A DNA stretch of 64,000 nt, taken from contig CAWBUW010000002.1 in the NCBI GenBank assembly GCA_963792075.1, positions 744,001 to 808,000 on the forward strand, given 5' to 3'. The translations under genes and the position numbers were made by a program. This DNA comes from CAWBUW01 sp963792075. GTDB taxonomy: Bacteria; Chloroflexota; Anaerolineae; Anaerolineales; UBA4823. The notes beneath the pieces were generated by a model. It was not told the origin of the DNA and made no database searches. It worked only from the letters and a program-made list of their open reading frames with translations. Of this stretch, positions 63,501 through 64,000 are shown in pieces (position 1 is the first letter of the stretch; every line of letters starts with the position of its first letter).

Positions 63501-63757
63501 GGGCGGGTGCAGCCATAGCCGTGGTCGGGAGTGCCCCGGCAGAGCACGCAGTCATGCTGGGGGAACATGAAGCCAAGCTGCGCTACCCGGCCCCCCAGGC
63601 AAGGAGTCTGCTCGACCAGGTAGACGCGCAAGCCGGCATCTGCCAGGTCCAGGGCAGAGCGCATGCCCCCAATGCCGCCGCCGATGACGAGGGCTGCAGC
63701 AGGTTTGGAGTGAGCAAGTGCTATGGGGTGAACCGAATTGGGAGCATAACTTTGCAT
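60560..63757 (-). CDS. hdrA: Double HdrA-type flavoprotein
   Basis: The 1065-residue protein carries a first HdrA flavin domain (ALVIGGGIGGMRSAL, about 22-36) with the Cys region FPQHDCVLCRGTPDHGYGC. Ferredoxin motifs CINCGYCNQAC (135-145) and CEDCGKCAEIC (183-193) follow, then IQCIGSRD-like and CSSICC segments. A second HdrA-like half follows (ALVVGGGVAGMTAAL, about 625), then two C-terminal [4Fe-4S] motifs (CVGCLTCTRVCP, CQGCGTCTGECP). HdrA is the bifurcating flavin subunit in methanogen and acetogen complexes. No hydrogenase genes are seen nearby. It is the first gene of the operon, behind a strong promoter and a leader with a terminator-like hairpin. Confidence 0.9.
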   Translation of the reverse strand: MQSYAPNSVHPIALAHSKPAAALVIGGGIGGMRSALDLADAGLRVYLVEQTPCLGGRVAQLGFMFPQHDCVLCRGTPDHGYGCTRPSISPAYIQNNTHPNLELLTNTHILDIEGQAGDFSVSLRIEPRYVDPQRCINCGYCNQACPVELPDSYQQGMTFHKAAFKTTARAVPDAYVIDRGPYCEDCGKCAEICPTKAIHLDEQPRLLTVEVGAIILALGFQVFDPAELGELGFGRYPNVVSAMQYERLASRSGPTEGVVVRPSDNQRPKSIAWLQCIGSRDQKNSYCSSICCMYATKEAILAKQRLGKDVTCQVFIMDERAFNKEYGTYFSKARNQHGIQYTRCRISAIDEDPGSHNLLLHSIDADGRPVTQQFDMVVLATGLQPPQTANELARILGIQLNKYGFCQTDKFTPLQTTRPGVFVCGAFSSPKEIVETIIDASGAAAEVMRLLNDRLNSYPYTHEYPFLEVGSLPPERDLDEEPVKVGAFICTCAGTLNGDSGKMDLKALAAATARCPGVAHVEVMETACLPENLAQMKERIQELGLNRVAIAACSNRTHDSLFQRTVRQAGLNPYLLELVNLREQCSRVHHWQPEIANRKAQELVRMAVGRLVAAEPVYKKKHHCRSSALVVGGGVAGMTAALAIADSGYDVHLVEQTEVLGGNLLKLDYLAEGYNPQLLLRDLVNRVRSHQRIQVHTRTEIKQHSGHIGFFQTTLTTKRLDGLVEDIALEHGVAILATGGLEAHNHAWLDLPGVITQHEMEEMFIHQPKAIAALHDVVMIQCVRPEGILDYCSRVCCTNAIKNAIRLKLFNPQCNVSILYRNIVTYGFREEHYNEARRLGVIFVRYTDAEPPELVCEPQKRFVRLRDLNLNRVLEIPADLIPLSMSILPAKGTADLARMFHVPLSSEGFFQEAQLKLRPMDFMREGIFLAGIAHYPKFLEETISHALAAAARALTVLSSRDMLFLGGVVAQVDPTKCVGCLTCTRVCPFQIPKVIQQEGRTGVGGLGGAAYIDPAQCQGCGTCTGECPATAIQLINYSDQQMMLHDIQGLGQWLPSEPQRLEVQI

Positions 63758-63774
63758 AAAACCGCACCGGTTCT

Positions 63775-63814
63775 AAAAAGCGCACAGCCATAATCCTATA
63801 GGGTTATGGCTGTG
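63775..63814 (-). promoter_or_regulatory. Terminator-like hairpin in the hdrA leader (possible attenuator)
   Basis: On the - strand a hairpin of 63814-63783 (CACAGCCATAA pairs with TTATGGCTGTG; the inner CCTATAGG is self-complementary) is followed after three bases by TTTTT (63779-63775). It lies between the promoter at 63899-63927 and the ATG at 63757, so it could stop transcription before the operon. Confidence 0.55.
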
Positions 63815-63898
63815 GTGGTGGAGGCGATGTCCCTTTCAGGAACAAATACCAATATTCGATTGGAACAGGATGGCAAGCTCTCTTCTATAGGATACATT

Positions 63899-63927
63899 AT
63901 CTTAGCAAAACGTATCGAGAATGTCAA
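63899..63927 (-). promoter_or_regulatory. Promoter of the Hdr-MvhD-MetVF operon
   Basis: On the - strand TTGACA (63927-63922), a 17-bp spacer and TAAGAT (63904-63899) form a strong promoter: the -35 is perfect and the -10 matches four of six. The predicted leader is about 135 nt. Confidence 0.65.
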
Positions 63928-63947
63928 CAACCATTTCTGAGAGGATA

Positions 63948-64000
63948 TGTGGCTGTCCAATGGGGGTGGTGCGAAGCACCACCCCCATTGGACAGCCACA
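63948..64000. repeat. Long perfect palindrome at window end, 25-bp arms, GAA loop
   Basis: Arms 63948-63972 and 63976-64000 are perfect complements around GAA (apex GCGAAGC). The right arm ends with the window, so the element may be longer. It lies just upstream of the hdrA promoter and may terminate a neighbouring transcript. Confidence 0.75.

Noticed and set aside
63796..63999. Open frame of 67 codons on the - strand upstream of hdrA
   Set aside because: It covers the palindrome, the promoter and the leader hairpin, has no ribosome site or recognisable domain, and its composition follows the inverted repeats.

Overview
The window looks like chromosomal DNA of an anaerobic bacterium of the phylum Chloroflexota, probably class Anaerolineae. 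This is inferred from several things: GAF-domain-rich signalling proteins, large secreted proteins with PPC/Ig-like modules and a YLPVIFR-type C-terminus, and an Hdr/MvhD/MetVF gene set typical of organisms using the methyl branch of the Wood-Ljungdahl pathway. No plasmid, phage, insertion sequence or CRISPR signal was seen.

Layout. (1) 1-4292, + strand: the end of a glycan/cell-surface locus with two family-2 glycosyltransferases, two SAM methyltransferases and a flippase-like membrane protein. (2) 4482-10490: a fourfold-repeat secreted protein, a TolB-like lipoprotein, a LuxR-TM-Kelch membrane regulator (- strand) and a polyprenyl-phosphate sugar transferase. (3) 10531-10674: tRNA-Gly(CCC) with its own promoter and terminator. 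(4) 10695-33249, + strand: two single-domain response regulators, then six consecutive GAF-rich proteins. Five of the six are membrane-bound, several with Cache and HAMP modules, and none has a histidine kinase domain. They are followed by a ParA-type ATPase and one soluble 1988-residue hybrid histidine kinase with about eight GAF domains, HisKA, HATPase and two receivers. One receptor gene carries a frameshift near 18,090. (5) 33270-35060: a threonine-synthase-like PLP enzyme fused to a receiver domain of the same subtype as the last receiver of the kinase. (6) 35073-36101: an EamA exporter. (7) 36167-40860, - strand: a three-gene two-component operon. (8) 41154-46293, + strand: ornithine aminotransferase, alanine dehydrogenase, a CoA-transferase/hydrolase and a frameshifted pyruvate kinase, suggesting amino-acid/pyruvate fermentation. 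(9) 46297-51093: a large secreted M23-type protein, a GreA-C-like protein and a small membrane protein. (10) 51090-63757, - strand: the operon hdrA - mvhD - hdrA/gltD fusion - mvhD - metV - metF - hdrCB, with a small zinc-ribbon protein downstream. It resembles the Hdr-MvhD-MetFV electron-bifurcating methylene-tetrahydrofolate reductase known from acetogens.

The strongest single observation is in the second mvhD (55019-55450). An in-frame TGA replaces a cysteine that is intact in the paralogue at 60036-60563, and an 8-bp stem with a GGA loop lies 15 nt downstream. Together these look like selenocysteine plus a bacterial SECIS element. The most unusual system is the kinase-less receptor array feeding, by hypothesis, one giant kinase and an enzyme-fused receiver. 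The intergenic gaps also hold ten long, near-perfect palindromes of unrelated sequence, four of them with the hyperstable GCGAAGC apex. No gene-free stretch exceeds 300 bases.
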